This document shows positions 25,621 through 34,128 of a stretch of DNA of 64,000 bases, piece after piece. The stretch spans positions 1 through 64,000 of the forward strand of contig JAVYKX010000004.1 of assembly GCA_038741495.1 (NCBI GenBank). Direction: 5' to 3'. The position numbers and the translations under genes are program-made. The DNA is from Thermofilum sp. Its GTDB lineage: Archaea > Thermoproteota > Thermoprotei > Thermofilales > Thermofilaceae. Each line of letters opens with the position of its first letter. Position 1 is the stretch's first letter. Under the pieces are notes generated by a model. The model saw only the letters and a list, made by a program, of their open reading frames with translations, was not told the DNA's origin and did no database searches.

Positions 25621-26829
25621 TTAGAGCCCCAGCTCCCTCGCTAGCTCCTCGGCGAGACCCGCTCCACCCAGCCGCGCCCAGATCGCGCACGTGCCCTCGA
25701 CGCTCACCATGCAGGGCCCGTAGGGGCTGCTGGGCGTGCACTTCTTCATAAACATGGGGCAGTCCGTCGGCTTCGCCTTCCCGAGAATCACCTCCGCGCA
25801 CCTGCAGCCGGGCGGCGTATCCTTCCTCCAAGTCTCCGGCTTAATCTCCTCGATCCCGAAGTGCTTGAGAGCATCGTACCTGCTCAACTGCTCCCTGATG
25901 CGCAGCCCACTGTAGGGGAGGAAGCCGATGCCCCTCCACGCGCTGTGCACAGTCTCGAAGGCCCTGTGAATCATAGCTTGCGCTTTAAGGTCGCCCTGCC
26001 ACGTCACAGCCCTCGTGTACTCGATGGCGACGCGAGCCTCCCCCGCTTCCAGCTGCCGGAGGATCTCTGCTACCGCTGCGAGAACGTCGACCGGCTCGAA
26101 GCCCGCGACCACTACGGGTATCCCGAAGCTCTCCGCTACGGGAGTCCAGGCTTTCGCGCCTGTAATTGTGGAGACATGGCCGGGAGCTATCACCCCCATC
26201 ACGGGCGGCTCGGTCGGCTTCTCGCGGAGGATCTCGAGCGAGTACAGCATCGCGGGAGGGGTCAGCTTCACGAGGCTCATCACCTTTAGGTTCTCCGGCA
26301 GGGAGCCGCTGAGCAGAGCTTGCGCGTAGCCCGGGGCCACCGTCTCGAAGCCGATCCCCAGGAAGACTGCGTCGCGCCCATGCCTCGCCGCGTCCCGCAC
26401 CGCGTCCCCCACGCTGACGACAACTTTCACGGGCGCGCCGCGCGCTCTCGCACCCTCCAGGCTCGAAACCCCGTCCACGGGGTTGAGCGCCGGGAGCCTG
26501 AAGGTATCACCGTAAGTGTACACGACCACCCCCTCGAGCGCGAGCTTGATCGCGGACTCGATGTAGTACGAGGGGGTGACGCAGACGGGGCAGCCGGGGC
26601 CCGCCACGAGCTCAACCCCCTTGGGGAGCAAGCCTCTGATCCCGTAGTGCACTATAGTCCACTCGTGCGTCCCGCAGAAGTCCATCACCTTGATGCGCTC
26701 CACCCCCAGCTTCGAGACGACTTTCTCGAACTTCTTCTCGATCGCCCTCCTCAAGCTCGCAGCCAGCGGCCGGTTTTCGCGGAAAATCTTCTCGAGCGGG
26801 AAAGCTGCCGCTTCGCTGCTGAGCGCCAT
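25621..26829 (-). CDS. hypD: hydrogenase maturation protein HypD
   Basis: A HypD of about 402 residues, the iron-sulfur scaffold that, with HypC, assembles the Fe(CN)2CO part of the [NiFe] centre. Signatures are MDFCGTHEWTIVHYGIRGLL, LVAGPGCPVCVTP, GFETVAPGYAQALLSG, and the 4Fe-4S cluster cysteines in PPGCRCAEVILGKAKPTDCP. ATG 26829 is chosen: a T7-A TATA-like box lies at about 26857-26864 on the minus strand, and the longer start at 26892 would precede it. No other hyp genes are near. It serves the hydrogenase at 35-41 kb. Confidence 0.95.
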   Translation of the reverse strand: MALSSEAAAFPLEKIFRENRPLAASLRRAIEKKFEKVVSKLGVERIKVMDFCGTHEWTIVHYGIRGLLPKGVELVAGPGCPVCVTPSYYIESAIKLALEGVVVYTYGDTFRLPALNPVDGVSSLEGARARGAPVKVVVSVGDAVRDAARHGRDAVFLGIGFETVAPGYAQALLSGSLPENLKVMSLVKLTPPAMLYSLEILREKPTEPPVMGVIAPGHVSTITGAKAWTPVAESFGIPVVVAGFEPVDVLAAVAEILRQLEAGEARVAIEYTRAVTWQGDLKAQAMIHRAFETVHSAWRGIGFLPYSGLRIREQLSRYDALKHFGIEEIKPETWRKDTPPGCRCAEVILGKAKPTDCPMFMKKCTPSSPYGPCMVSVEGTCAIWARLGGAGLAEELARELGL

Positions 26830-26886
26830 CCGCTTCGGGATGTTTCCACCGTAGAGATAAAAAAAGCTCACTGCTAGACTAGGCGT

Positions 26887-27747
26887 GTGCACGGCGGCCA
26901 GCCCCGCGCAGTCATCACGCTCCCCCTCATCTTCCGCTACGTGTTCGCGGTCGGTTTCCTCTTAGGGGTCCTGGTATTCGCGCTTCTCAGGGAGGCCGGA
27001 GCGGGTGCAGGCGGGGTCAGCCCCCAGGAGTCAGCTGCAGCGCTAGCGGTAGCGATACCCGTAGTGGTGGCCTTGCACGAGGCGGCGCACGCGGCTGCTG
27101 CTCTGCTGCTCGGAGGCTCCCGCGTAGGCTTCGGCGTAGCTAAGCTAGGTCCCTTAGCAGCGGGCATCTACGTGAAAGTCGAGAAGCCTTTGCCGGTTTC
27201 AAGGTGGCTTATCGTCGCGCTCGCCCCCCTGATCATCTCAGCCGCATCCTACCCCTTCATCTTCCTCGGCGGCTTCCCCGGGGCTGTAGCTCTGATGATC
27301 TCTTGGCTCAACGCCGTCGGCGCCTCGGGCGACATCGTCTTCTCGATCCTCGCATCCAGCGCGGGCAGGGGAGCTCTCGTGCAGGACGAAGGCGACAGGC
27401 TCGTCATCGTGGGCGGCAAGCCGCGCGCCGTAGCTCTACTCGCCCTAGACGCGGTCTACGTGTTCTTCGTGAGTTTTCTCGCAGTTGCTGCCGCCTCGCT
27501 GGCTGCAGCAGTGCTCACCCGGAGCGAAGTCGCGCTGGCTGGGCTTCCTCTCGCGGAGTTCGCCGTGCGGGGGCCAGCAGAGCCTGCAGGTTCTCCAGCC
27601 GCGGGGGCCAGCTACGAGGTCACGTTATCGGTAAGGCACGGGTCCGTGCTGGCCGCTCTAGCGGCGACGGGCGTCTTCGAAGCAGCCTTAGGGGCGAGAA
27701 GGTCTAGGCGTCTACTCCACCGCTTAACAGAAGTTGAGGCCAAGTGA
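26887..27747 (+). CDS. membrane zinc metalloprotease-like protein (DUF3267 type)
   Basis: A 286-residue membrane protein with about six helices. The zincin motif VVALHEAAHAAAALLLGG (HExxH, about residue 60) and a second motif NAVGASGDI (about 139-147; Asp as third ligand) are typical of DUF3267/M50-like intramembrane zinc proteins. A hydrophilic loop of about 40 residues precedes the last helix. It is divergent from hypD, with starts only about 60 bases apart. The substrate is unknown. Confidence 0.7.
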   Translation: MHGGQPRAVITLPLIFRYVFAVGFLLGVLVFALLREAGAGAGGVSPQESAAALAVAIPVVVALHEAAHAAAALLLGGSRVGFGVAKLGPLAAGIYVKVEKPLPVSRWLIVALAPLIISAASYPFIFLGGFPGAVALMISWLNAVGASGDIVFSILASSAGRGALVQDEGDRLVIVGGKPRAVALLALDAVYVFFVSFLAVAAASLAAAVLTRSEVALAGLPLAEFAVRGPAEPAGSPAAGASYEVTLSVRHGSVLAALAATGVFEAALGARRSRRLLHRLTEVEAK

Positions 27748-27849
27748 GCGGGTAATCCCTCATTTTTTGAGCAGCCCGGCTCACCGTTCGCGGAAGTAGC
27801 CCTGCCAGCCGGCCCGGGTAGCAAGTATATAAGGGAGGAGCCCGCAGCT

Positions 27850-29480
27850 CTCTCAGTTGTTTATGGCTCTGCGGGTGACCCGCGCCGTGCTCATCTCCCC
27901 CTTTTGGCCGTTGCGGGCCTCTGGGGCCCGCCCTGCGGCCTCCTCGCGGGATAGCCGGGGCGGGTCATGGGGTCGGCCGCCCTTGGCGGTGGCCTACACC
28001 CTCTCCTTTCAGCGCACCGTCGCCGGAGCGCATCCCCGGAGGGGGACCTCCCAGTTGGTAGCGGGGGTGGACCCTCGATCCCGCGCGCGGAGCACCCGGG
28101 CACCAGCGCCGCCAAAGCGGCAGGGTCCCGGGAAGGGGGGCTCTGGTGCTCGAAACTCGGCGCTAAGACGCTCGGGTGCTCGCGGAGCCATGCTCGCAAC
28201 CTCTCGGCTAGGCCTAGGCCCTCGAGGAACTTGGCGATTAGGGCAATACACGCGTTGTAATCGCGGTTCCAGACCAGGCCGCACTGGCTGCAACGGTAAT
28301 GGCGCCACCCAACCTCGACTCCCCTCCTCCCGCAGAGGGGGCAGTACTGCCCCGAAGCCCTCACCTCCATGTAGAGCGCTCCTTCGTAGCGGCACAGGTT
28401 CTCCAGCCTCCTGCAGATTCTCAGGATGGTGTTCTGCAGCGGCGTCCCCCTCAAGCTCTCGGGGTCCGGCTTGTCCACCACTATCACCACCCTCCCATGC
28501 TCCCTGATCTTTCCACGAAGGTAGTGGACTAGCTGCCTCTCCCACTCCCTCACCCTGGCCGCGTGCGCCCCGTGAACCTCGCCGAGCAGCTCCTTTGCCT
28601 TCGAGGGTGTTAGTGGCACGCTGGCGGGGAATATCTCGCGCAGCTCCCCGTACTTCTCGCGCACCGCCGAGGGGCTGCGCCCGCTCCTAGCGCTGTCCTT
28701 GTAGCTCTGCAGCGCGCTGACCAGCCCCCACTCCTTCCTCGGGGGCTTCACCCTCATCGGCTGCCGCACCATCCTCACCCTGTCCCCGACCTCGAAGCCC
28801 AGTATTGCGAGGCCGTTCCTACTGTTGACGTCGAGGGCGAAGACCGCGAACGGCGCCGGGTAGTCTGCGTCGTCGCACTCCTCACCCGCCTCAGACCACC
28901 ACCTCAGCGGGCTGCGGCGCGCCACCAGCCTAAGCCCGCCAGTGCAGGTGAGGAACATTGTAAAGCGTGGCGGAGGATCTAGCTCCAGCTCCCCGATCAG
29001 CGCTTCGACTAAGCTCCTCTTCAGGGGGATCGCTATCCCCATACCCTTGAACGTCAGCACCCCCCTGTCCAGGTCGAAGCGGCAGACTGCGTGCGCCGCA
29101 CCGTACACCCTCCCCCTCCACCTGAACTGCGCCAGCAGCGGGATCGGCGGAGTCCTCCACTTCCTCCTCTGCTTCCTCCGCCTGCCTTTCCGCCTCTTCG
29201 GTTTATTGGATGAAAGCATGTTCAGGAATTCCTTCTTGTAGTAGAGGTAGTCCTTGTGTGGAAGGACTACCTCGCTCCCCGCGCCGGCCATAGCCTCGAG
29301 GATTACCTTGTAGAGCGCCGCGAGAGCCGCCTCGAGAGCGCTGGAAGCCTTGATCCTGAAGACCCTGAAGCCATCCCCCGGGGCCATCTTCCCAGGGGTT
29401 CCTTTCGCCGTGCCGGCCCCCATCCCCATCCGCCCCCCCAGCTTCACTTGCCCAAACCCTATTTATGGCCGCAAGGGATA
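27850..29480 (-). mobile_element. IS605/IS1341-type element carrying only tnpB
   Basis: The tnpB gene occurs without a tnpA, as in IS1341-type elements. The 3' side (27860-28170) is extremely GC-rich with several self-complementary stretches (for example ggggcccgcc around 27930), as expected for the omega-RNA/right-end region. Exact ends cannot be set by reading. Confidence 0.5.
27891..29447 (-). CDS. tnpB: TnpB-like RNA-guided nuclease/transposase accessory protein
   Basis: A 518-residue TnpB-family protein. There is a basic N-terminal stretch RRKGRRRKQRRK (about 85-96). RuvC-I Asp lies in FALDVNSRNGLAI (about D206), and the RuvC-II region reads VVIVVDKPDPE, with Asp where Glu is usual. A Zn ribbon YCPLCGRRG and YRCSQCG is followed by RuvC-III Asp in NRDYNACIALI (about D396). 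TnpB proteins cut DNA guided by omega-RNA. The last 90 residues are Pro/Arg/Gly-rich and overlap the probable omega-RNA region, so this tail may be translated RNA-gene sequence. The start is uncertain; Mets also occur at residues 7, 9 and 21. Confidence 0.8.
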   Translation of the reverse strand: MKLGGRMGMGAGTAKGTPGKMAPGDGFRVFRIKASSALEAALAALYKVILEAMAGAGSEVVLPHKDYLYYKKEFLNMLSSNKPKRRKGRRRKQRRKWRTPPIPLLAQFRWRGRVYGAAHAVCRFDLDRGVLTFKGMGIAIPLKRSLVEALIGELELDPPPRFTMFLTCTGGLRLVARRSPLRWWSEAGEECDDADYPAPFAVFALDVNSRNGLAILGFEVGDRVRMVRQPMRVKPPRKEWGLVSALQSYKDSARSGRSPSAVREKYGELREIFPASVPLTPSKAKELLGEVHGAHAARVREWERQLVHYLRGKIREHGRVVIVVDKPDPESLRGTPLQNTILRICRRLENLCRYEGALYMEVRASGQYCPLCGRRGVEVGWRHYRCSQCGLVWNRDYNACIALIAKFLEGLGLAERLRAWLREHPSVLAPSFEHQSPPSRDPAALAALVPGCSARGIEGPPPLPTGRSPSGDALRRRCAERRGCRPPPRAADPMTRPGYPARRPQGGPQRPATAKRGR

Positions 29481-29793
29481 CGGGGGTCAACGCCCCCCGG
29501 GAGAATGGTGCCGGCGCTTGAGGGAAGGCTGGCTCACCCTCTACATGGCTTTCGCCACAGGGTGAAGGTATGGAGCGGCTCGCGAGCAGCGAGGGTAGAA
29601 AGCTGGGGGCTGGGGGGTGGGTCGAGGGGCGCGGAGCTCCAGCAGCTCTTCGGCGAGTACGGGTTGGGGCTGGCGCTCAGGCTGCTGCGGGCACCCCCCC
29701 CCCCGGTGCCCACGTCCAGCCGGTGCCACGCGTAGCTCACGGAAAGCGTTAAGCAGGGGCTGCACTTATTCTATGCGGTGGGGGTGGTGGAGC
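29448..29793. other. left flank of tnpB and promoter of the V4R gene
   Basis: About 345 bases. A C9 homopolymer (within the run around 29695-29703) and GC-rich sequence occupy most of it. A TATA-like cacttattct at 29763-29772 lies about 22-31 bases before ATG 29794 and is probably the promoter of the V4R/regulator pair. Confidence 0.45.
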
Positions 29794-30363
29794 ATGAGCG
29801 CGCAGGAGCTTTCCAGCCGCCTGGAGGAGGCTGTGTCCCAGTGGAGGAGAAAGTACGCGGAGGAGATTCAGAAAGGACCTTCGAGGCCTAGCGCGGGTAG
29901 GCTGCGGCTTGAGGATTTCCTGGTAGAGAGGAGGCCTTTCTTCTCGAGCATCGACAACTCAGATGTGTTCTACGTTAACACGTTTAGGCTCATCGAGTAC
30001 ACTGCGCTGAGCGACGCCCTCCCCTCCAAGGTCTCGCTGATGAGGTCCTCCGGGTACAACCTGGGGGTCAACCTCGTGCGGAGCGGGCTCGTGCGGAGCC
30101 TCGACGACGCTCCACTAGCACTAGCGCTGTACAGGGTTGGGCTCATGGACGTGGTGAAGGAGAGCTTGAGCTCGATGAAGGTGAATATCTACGAGTGTAT
30201 GAGCTGCTACGGGGTCCCCAACCTGGGTAAGACTCTCTGCGACTTTGAGGCTGGAGTGCTTCAGGGAGTGCTGAGAGAGCTTTACGGCCCGAACATCGTT
30301 CGCGAGAAGTACTGCTGGGGGCTCGGCTTCTCGTTCTGCGGCTTCGAGATCGTTTTCGAGTAG
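29794..30363 (+). CDS. V4R-domain protein
   Basis: A 189-residue protein. The C-terminal 130 residues are a V4R (4-vinyl reductase/hydrocarbon-binding) domain, recognised by YECMSCYGVPNLGKTLCDFE, then AGVLQGVLRELYG and the closing YCWGLGFSFCGFEIVF. The conserved Cys residues suggest ligand, metal or cluster binding. V4R domains act as small-molecule sensors in archaeal and bacterial regulators, but the ligand here is not known. An N-terminal extension (about 55 residues) is helical and charged. It lies 6 bases before the radical-SAM-like/HTH gene and so is probably its sensor partner. Confidence 0.82.
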   Translation: MSAQELSSRLEEAVSQWRRKYAEEIQKGPSRPSAGRLRLEDFLVERRPFFSSIDNSDVFYVNTFRLIEYTALSDALPSKVSLMRSSGYNLGVNLVRSGLVRSLDDAPLALALYRVGLMDVVKESLSSMKVNIYECMSCYGVPNLGKTLCDFEAGVLQGVLRELYGPNIVREKYCWGLGFSFCGFEIVFE

Positions 30364-30369
30364 GTCGGT

Positions 30370-31461
30370 ATGAAGCGCACGCTGCTGTTATCGCTGTCGC
30401 CGAGCTGCGAGGGCAGCTGCCCCTCATGCCCCTTCGTGGGTGGGGAGAGGCTCCTCTCCTACGATGTGCTGAAGCATCTTCTCGAAACTCTCGAGAGAGT
30501 TGACGAGACGGTAGTCGTTTGCTCCTGGGCGAGCCACCCAGACCTGCTTAGGATTGGAAAGCTAGTCTTCGAGGCTTCCAGAAAGGTCACATGGCTCGTT
30601 TCACCAGCCGAGCTGGCTAAACTCGCTAAAGTGCGTGCAGCTCTATCTAGCGCGGACGAGCTGGTAGTCGTTACGCATGAAGCCCAGCAGCCACCCCCGC
30701 TCGAGCACTTGAAGACTATTCTCTCGGCTTTCGATCTGCGCGTCGGACTATGGTGGGTTTTCGGGGATTCTCTACCCGCTTTAGGGAGCTTCAGGGACAC
30801 GGTGAAGCTCGCGCAGAGCATGGGGCTTAAGCTCGTAGTGGGCGAGACCCCGTACAGCTGCGATAGCGGCAGAGATGCTTCACGCTTCGCTTCAGCGCTG
30901 AAAGCCGAGGTCGGCTTGCCGATGGGGCAGGTTTACGGCTACACCGCTGCGAGAGCGTACTTCTACGGCTACCCTGCCCTACTCCTCCTGCGGCCGCTTC
31001 ACCTCCGCGGTTTTCTCTACCTCTCACACGAAGGCCTCCTGCGGAAGCACCCGAGGGATCCTGAAGCCGTGAATGCTAGCGAAGCTGACACTGGCACGCT
31101 GAGGAAGCTTCTCTTCTCCAGCGGCTCCCCCTGCATCAACACGCCGGCCTTCAGGCTCGAGGTTCAGCTGAGCATGAGGGAAGACGCGACGGGTACTGTG
31201 ATAACGCCTCAGATGATCGCTCTCCTCGAGGCTATCCACTCCGTAAAATCCCTGAAAGCTGCCTGCGCTGCGCTCGGAATCCCCTATCCCACCTGCCTGG
31301 AGAAGCTGAAGACGCTCGAGAGGAACCTCGGCCACAAGCTCGTGGAGACGCGGCGTGGGGGTAAGTCTAGGGGGGTGTGCCACCTCACAGAGTTCGGCCT
31401 TCAAGTGCTTGCAGCCTACCGCGAAGCGCTGAGAGCTGTCTACGAGAGAATTCCGGGCTGA
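30370..31461 (+). CDS. radical SAM-like domain fused to ModE-like winged helix
   Basis: A 363-residue protein of unusual build. The N-terminus has a radical-SAM cysteine motif CEGSCPSC (C13-x3-C17-x2-C20) and alternating strands and helices, consistent with a partial TIM barrel (LTLERVDETVVVCSW-like segments). From about residue 275 a LysR/ModE-type winged helix follows: TPQMIALLEAIHSVKSLKAA, CLEKLKTLERNLGHKLVETR, then the wing GVCHLTEFGLQVL. The fusion implies DNA binding controlled by an iron-sulfur or SAM-dependent event. It is transcribed with the V4R gene and lies directly upstream of the CO-dehydrogenase promoter, so it is the obvious candidate regulator. Confidence 0.7.
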   Translation: MKRTLLLSLSPSCEGSCPSCPFVGGERLLSYDVLKHLLETLERVDETVVVCSWASHPDLLRIGKLVFEASRKVTWLVSPAELAKLAKVRAALSSADELVVVTHEAQQPPPLEHLKTILSAFDLRVGLWWVFGDSLPALGSFRDTVKLAQSMGLKLVVGETPYSCDSGRDASRFASALKAEVGLPMGQVYGYTAARAYFYGYPALLLLRPLHLRGFLYLSHEGLLRKHPRDPEAVNASEADTGTLRKLLFSSGSPCINTPAFRLEVQLSMREDATGTVITPQMIALLEAIHSVKSLKAACAALGIPYPTCLEKLKTLERNLGHKLVETRRGGKSRGVCHLTEFGLQVLAAYREALRAVYERIPG

Positions 31462-31507
31462 AATTCATTCAACCGAGTAGTAGCGATAAGCACTCGGCTT
31501 CTCCTTA

Positions 31508-31570
31508 ATAATGTGCATTATGTATAACTCGGAATACATAAAATTCGCGATACAGTATTAGGTCGCAGCG
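31508..31570 (+). promoter_or_regulatory. promoter and palindromic site of the coo operon
   Basis: A perfect inverted repeat ATAATG-TG-CATTAT (31508-31521) lies upstream of a TATA box (tacataaaa, about 31535-31543). The cooF start codon follows at 31571, about 28 bases after the TATA box, so transcript and reading frame would start together. The palindrome position (about -50 to -63) suits an activator. Confidence 0.6.
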
Positions 31571-32194
31571 GTGAGGGGTTTGGAGCAGCTCTTCATCCTA
31601 GTTCTACCCGAGCTGTGCACCGGCTGCAAGTCCTGCGAGATCGCGTGCGCAGTCGAGCATTCGCGGACGAAGTGCATATACACTGCTCACTTGGAGGAAC
31701 CTCGCCCGGTTCCGAGAATTCGCGTACTACTGGCTGACGGGTACTCGGTACCTATGCGTTGCCAGCACTGCGCGGATGCCCCCTGCATGGCTGTATGCCC
31801 CACGAAGGCGATCTCCAGGTCGCCGGAAGGTTTCATCCTGCTGGACAGCGCTAAGTGCATCGGCTGTCTTATGTGCGCGCAGGCGTGCCCCTTCGGCGCG
31901 GTCAGGCTTGACACCGCCCTGAGGGTAGCGGTTAAGTGCGACTTCTGCTTCGAGAGAGTCAGGCAGGGCAGGCAGCCTGCCTGCGCGGAGGCCTGCCCTA
32001 CGAGAGCGCTGCGCTTCGGCACTCTTGAGGAGCTTATGGCGCAGGTCGCGGGAGCTAAAGCACGCGAGGTTCTCAAAAGGCTCTCATCCGAGGCCGGCAT
32101 CCTGGTGGCTAAGCCTGAGAGGGAAAGGGGTGTTGAGACCCCGATGAGCCCCGCGTTCGTCCGGGAGATGTACAGGGGAGCGGGGTGGGTGTAA
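31571..32194 (+). CDS. cooF: CooF-type polyferredoxin, electron carrier of CO dehydrogenase
   Basis: A 207-residue protein with four [4Fe-4S] cysteine sets: CTGCKSCEIAC, CQHCADAPCMAVCP, CIGCLMCAQACP, and CDFCFERVRQGRQPACAEAC. It takes electrons from CooS and passes them to the hydrogenase. GTG 31571 fits the promoter geometry. A C-terminal extension of about 40 residues follows the last cluster. Its TAA stop overlaps the ATG of cooS (TAATG). Confidence 0.92.
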   Translation: MRGLEQLFILVLPELCTGCKSCEIACAVEHSRTKCIYTAHLEEPRPVPRIRVLLADGYSVPMRCQHCADAPCMAVCPTKAISRSPEGFILLDSAKCIGCLMCAQACPFGAVRLDTALRVAVKCDFCFERVRQGRQPACAEACPTRALRFGTLEELMAQVAGAKAREVLKRLSSEAGILVAKPERERGVETPMSPAFVREMYRGAGWV

Positions 32195-34101
32195 TGAGTG
32201 AGGCAAGGAGGTTGAGAGTTAGAGTTCCCGCCGGTGAGGTAACTATCAACCCTGCAGCTGCAGAGCTCATCGAGAAGGCGGAGAGGGAGGGGGTCGAGAC
32301 CGCGTGGCACAGGCACCTCGAGCAGCAGCCGCAGTGCGGCTTCGGTCTCCTAGGTATTTGCTGCAGGAACTGCATGCTGGGACCCTGCAGGATAGACCCC
32401 TTCGGCTACGGCCCAGCGAGAGGAGTCTGCGGTGCGGACGCCGACACGATCGTTGCCAGGAATATCGTCAGGATGATCGCCGCAGGTGCAGCGTCGCACA
32501 GTGACCACGCGCGAGATATTCTTCACGTGTTCGAGCTGGTGGGTGAGGGCAAGACCGCGGCGTACAAGGTCACCGACCCCGAGAAGCTCAGAGCGGTTGC
32601 TAGCGCCCTAGGGATACCGGTGGAGGGTAGGAGCGACCAGGAGATCGTGAGGGATCTCGCTCACGTGCTAGCTCACGAGTTCGGCAAGCCGGGGGAGGAG
32701 CCGCTGAAGCTTCTGCTAGCGCTCGCGCCGAAGAGGAGGAAGGAGCTCTGGAGCAAGTTGGGCGTGATGCCCAGAGCGATCGACAGGGAGGTTAATGAGT
32801 GCATGCACAGGACGCACATGGGCGTGGACGCCGACCCCGTCAACTTGCTGCTTCACGGCGTGAGGACGAGCCTCGCGGACGGCTGGAGCGGCTCCATGAT
32901 GGCTACTTTTCTCAGCGACATCCTCTTCGGGACCCCGAAGCCCGTAAAGTTTGCCGCGAACCTAGGCGTTCTAAGAGAGGATGCTGTCAACATCATCGTC
33001 CACGGCCACAACCCAATCCTCTCAATGAAGATAGCAGAGGTCGCGCTGAGCCAGGAGATGCAGGAGCTCGCGAAGAAGTACGGCGCTAACGGGGTCAACG
33101 TGGCCGGCATATGCTGCACCGGTAACGAGGTGCTCATGAGGCTCGGCGTTCCGGCTATCGGCAACCTCCTGCTCCAGGAGCTCGCCATAATCACAGGCGC
33201 AGTTGAGGCCATGGTCGTTGACTACCAGTGCGTCATGCCGGCTCTCGCGTCCCTAGCGGAGTGCTACCACACTAAGCTGATCACTACGGAGCCGAAGGCG
33301 AAGATCCCTGGCGCTGTGCACATCGAGTTCGACCCCGCGAAAGCCGATGAGATAGCTAAGAGGATAGTCAAGCTCGCTATCGAGAACTACCCCAACAGGA
33401 AGAAGGAGAGGGTTCACATCCCCAAAGAGAAGATGGAGGCTGTTGCCGGCTTCAGCGTGGAAGCCATTCTTAAAGCGCTGGGCGGCTCCCTCGAACCTCT
33501 GCTCAACGCGCTGAAAGACGGGACTATCAAGGGCATCGTCGGCATTGTAGGCTGCAACAACCCGAAGGTGAAGCAGAATTACGGTCACATCACTCTCACC
33601 GAGAAGCTGATCGCCAACGACATCCTGGTAGTAGGCACCGGCTGCTGGGCGATGGCTGCGGCAGCGCACGGCCTCCTCAAGCCCGAGGCAGCGGAGAAAG
33701 CCGGGCCGGGTCTCCGCAAAATCTGCGAGGCGCTGGGCATACCTCCCGCTCTGCACATGGGTAGCTGCGTGGACTGCAGCCGCATCCTGATCGCTCTGAC
33801 GGCTATGGCTGAAGCTCTAGGTGTAGATATCTCCGACCTACCCGTCGCCGGCTCAGCCCCAGAGTGGTACAGCGAGAAAGCTGTCGCTATAGGAACCTAC
33901 TTCGTCGCCACAGGAGTCTTCGTCCACCTCGGTGTCGTGCCGCCAGTCCTCGGCAGCAAGAAGGTCACTAAGCTGCTCACGGAGGACATCGAGGGCGTGT
34001 TCGGAGGAAAGTTCTACGTCGAGCCAGACCCCGTGAAAGCAGCGGACACTATCATCAAGGTGATAATGGAGAAGAGAAAGAAGCTCGGCTGGCCCACTTA
34101 A
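32194..34101 (+). CDS. cooS: Ni-containing anaerobic CO dehydrogenase, catalytic subunit
   Basis: A 635-residue monofunctional CODH (CO + H2O to CO2 + 2 e- + 2 H+). The N-terminal B/D-cluster cysteines are in CGFGLLGICCRNCMLGPCR (about 46-65) and ARGVCGADAD. C-cluster and proton-relay regions are visible as CMHRTHMGVD, IIVHGHNPILSM, GICCTGNEVLMR, VGCNNPKVKQ, GTGCWAMAAAAHG and HMGSCVDCSRI. All usual Cys and His positions that I can place are present. The length fits CooS of carboxydotrophs rather than the CdhA of acetyl-CoA synthase complexes. It is coupled to cooF, with the Ni-insertion genes after it. Confidence 0.96.
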   Translation: MSEARRLRVRVPAGEVTINPAAAELIEKAEREGVETAWHRHLEQQPQCGFGLLGICCRNCMLGPCRIDPFGYGPARGVCGADADTIVARNIVRMIAAGAASHSDHARDILHVFELVGEGKTAAYKVTDPEKLRAVASALGIPVEGRSDQEIVRDLAHVLAHEFGKPGEEPLKLLLALAPKRRKELWSKLGVMPRAIDREVNECMHRTHMGVDADPVNLLLHGVRTSLADGWSGSMMATFLSDILFGTPKPVKFAANLGVLREDAVNIIVHGHNPILSMKIAEVALSQEMQELAKKYGANGVNVAGICCTGNEVLMRLGVPAIGNLLLQELAIITGAVEAMVVDYQCVMPALASLAECYHTKLITTEPKAKIPGAVHIEFDPAKADEIAKRIVKLAIENYPNRKKERVHIPKEKMEAVAGFSVEAILKALGGSLEPLLNALKDGTIKGIVGIVGCNNPKVKQNYGHITLTEKLIANDILVVGTGCWAMAAAAHGLLKPEAAEKAGPGLRKICEALGIPPALHMGSCVDCSRILIALTAMAEALGVDISDLPVAGSAPEWYSEKAVAIGTYFVATGVFVHLGVVPPVLGSKKVTKLLTEDIEGVFGGKFYVEPDPVKAADTIIKVIMEKRKKLGWPT

Positions 34102-34128
34102 AATCGCTCTTTTTTACCGGTGTTTTTA

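Noticed and set aside
27857-28507. 216-codon plus-strand frame opposite the tnpB end
   Set aside because: Antisense to the TnpB tail and Zn-ribbon region; Arg/Pro/Ser-rich with no family features.
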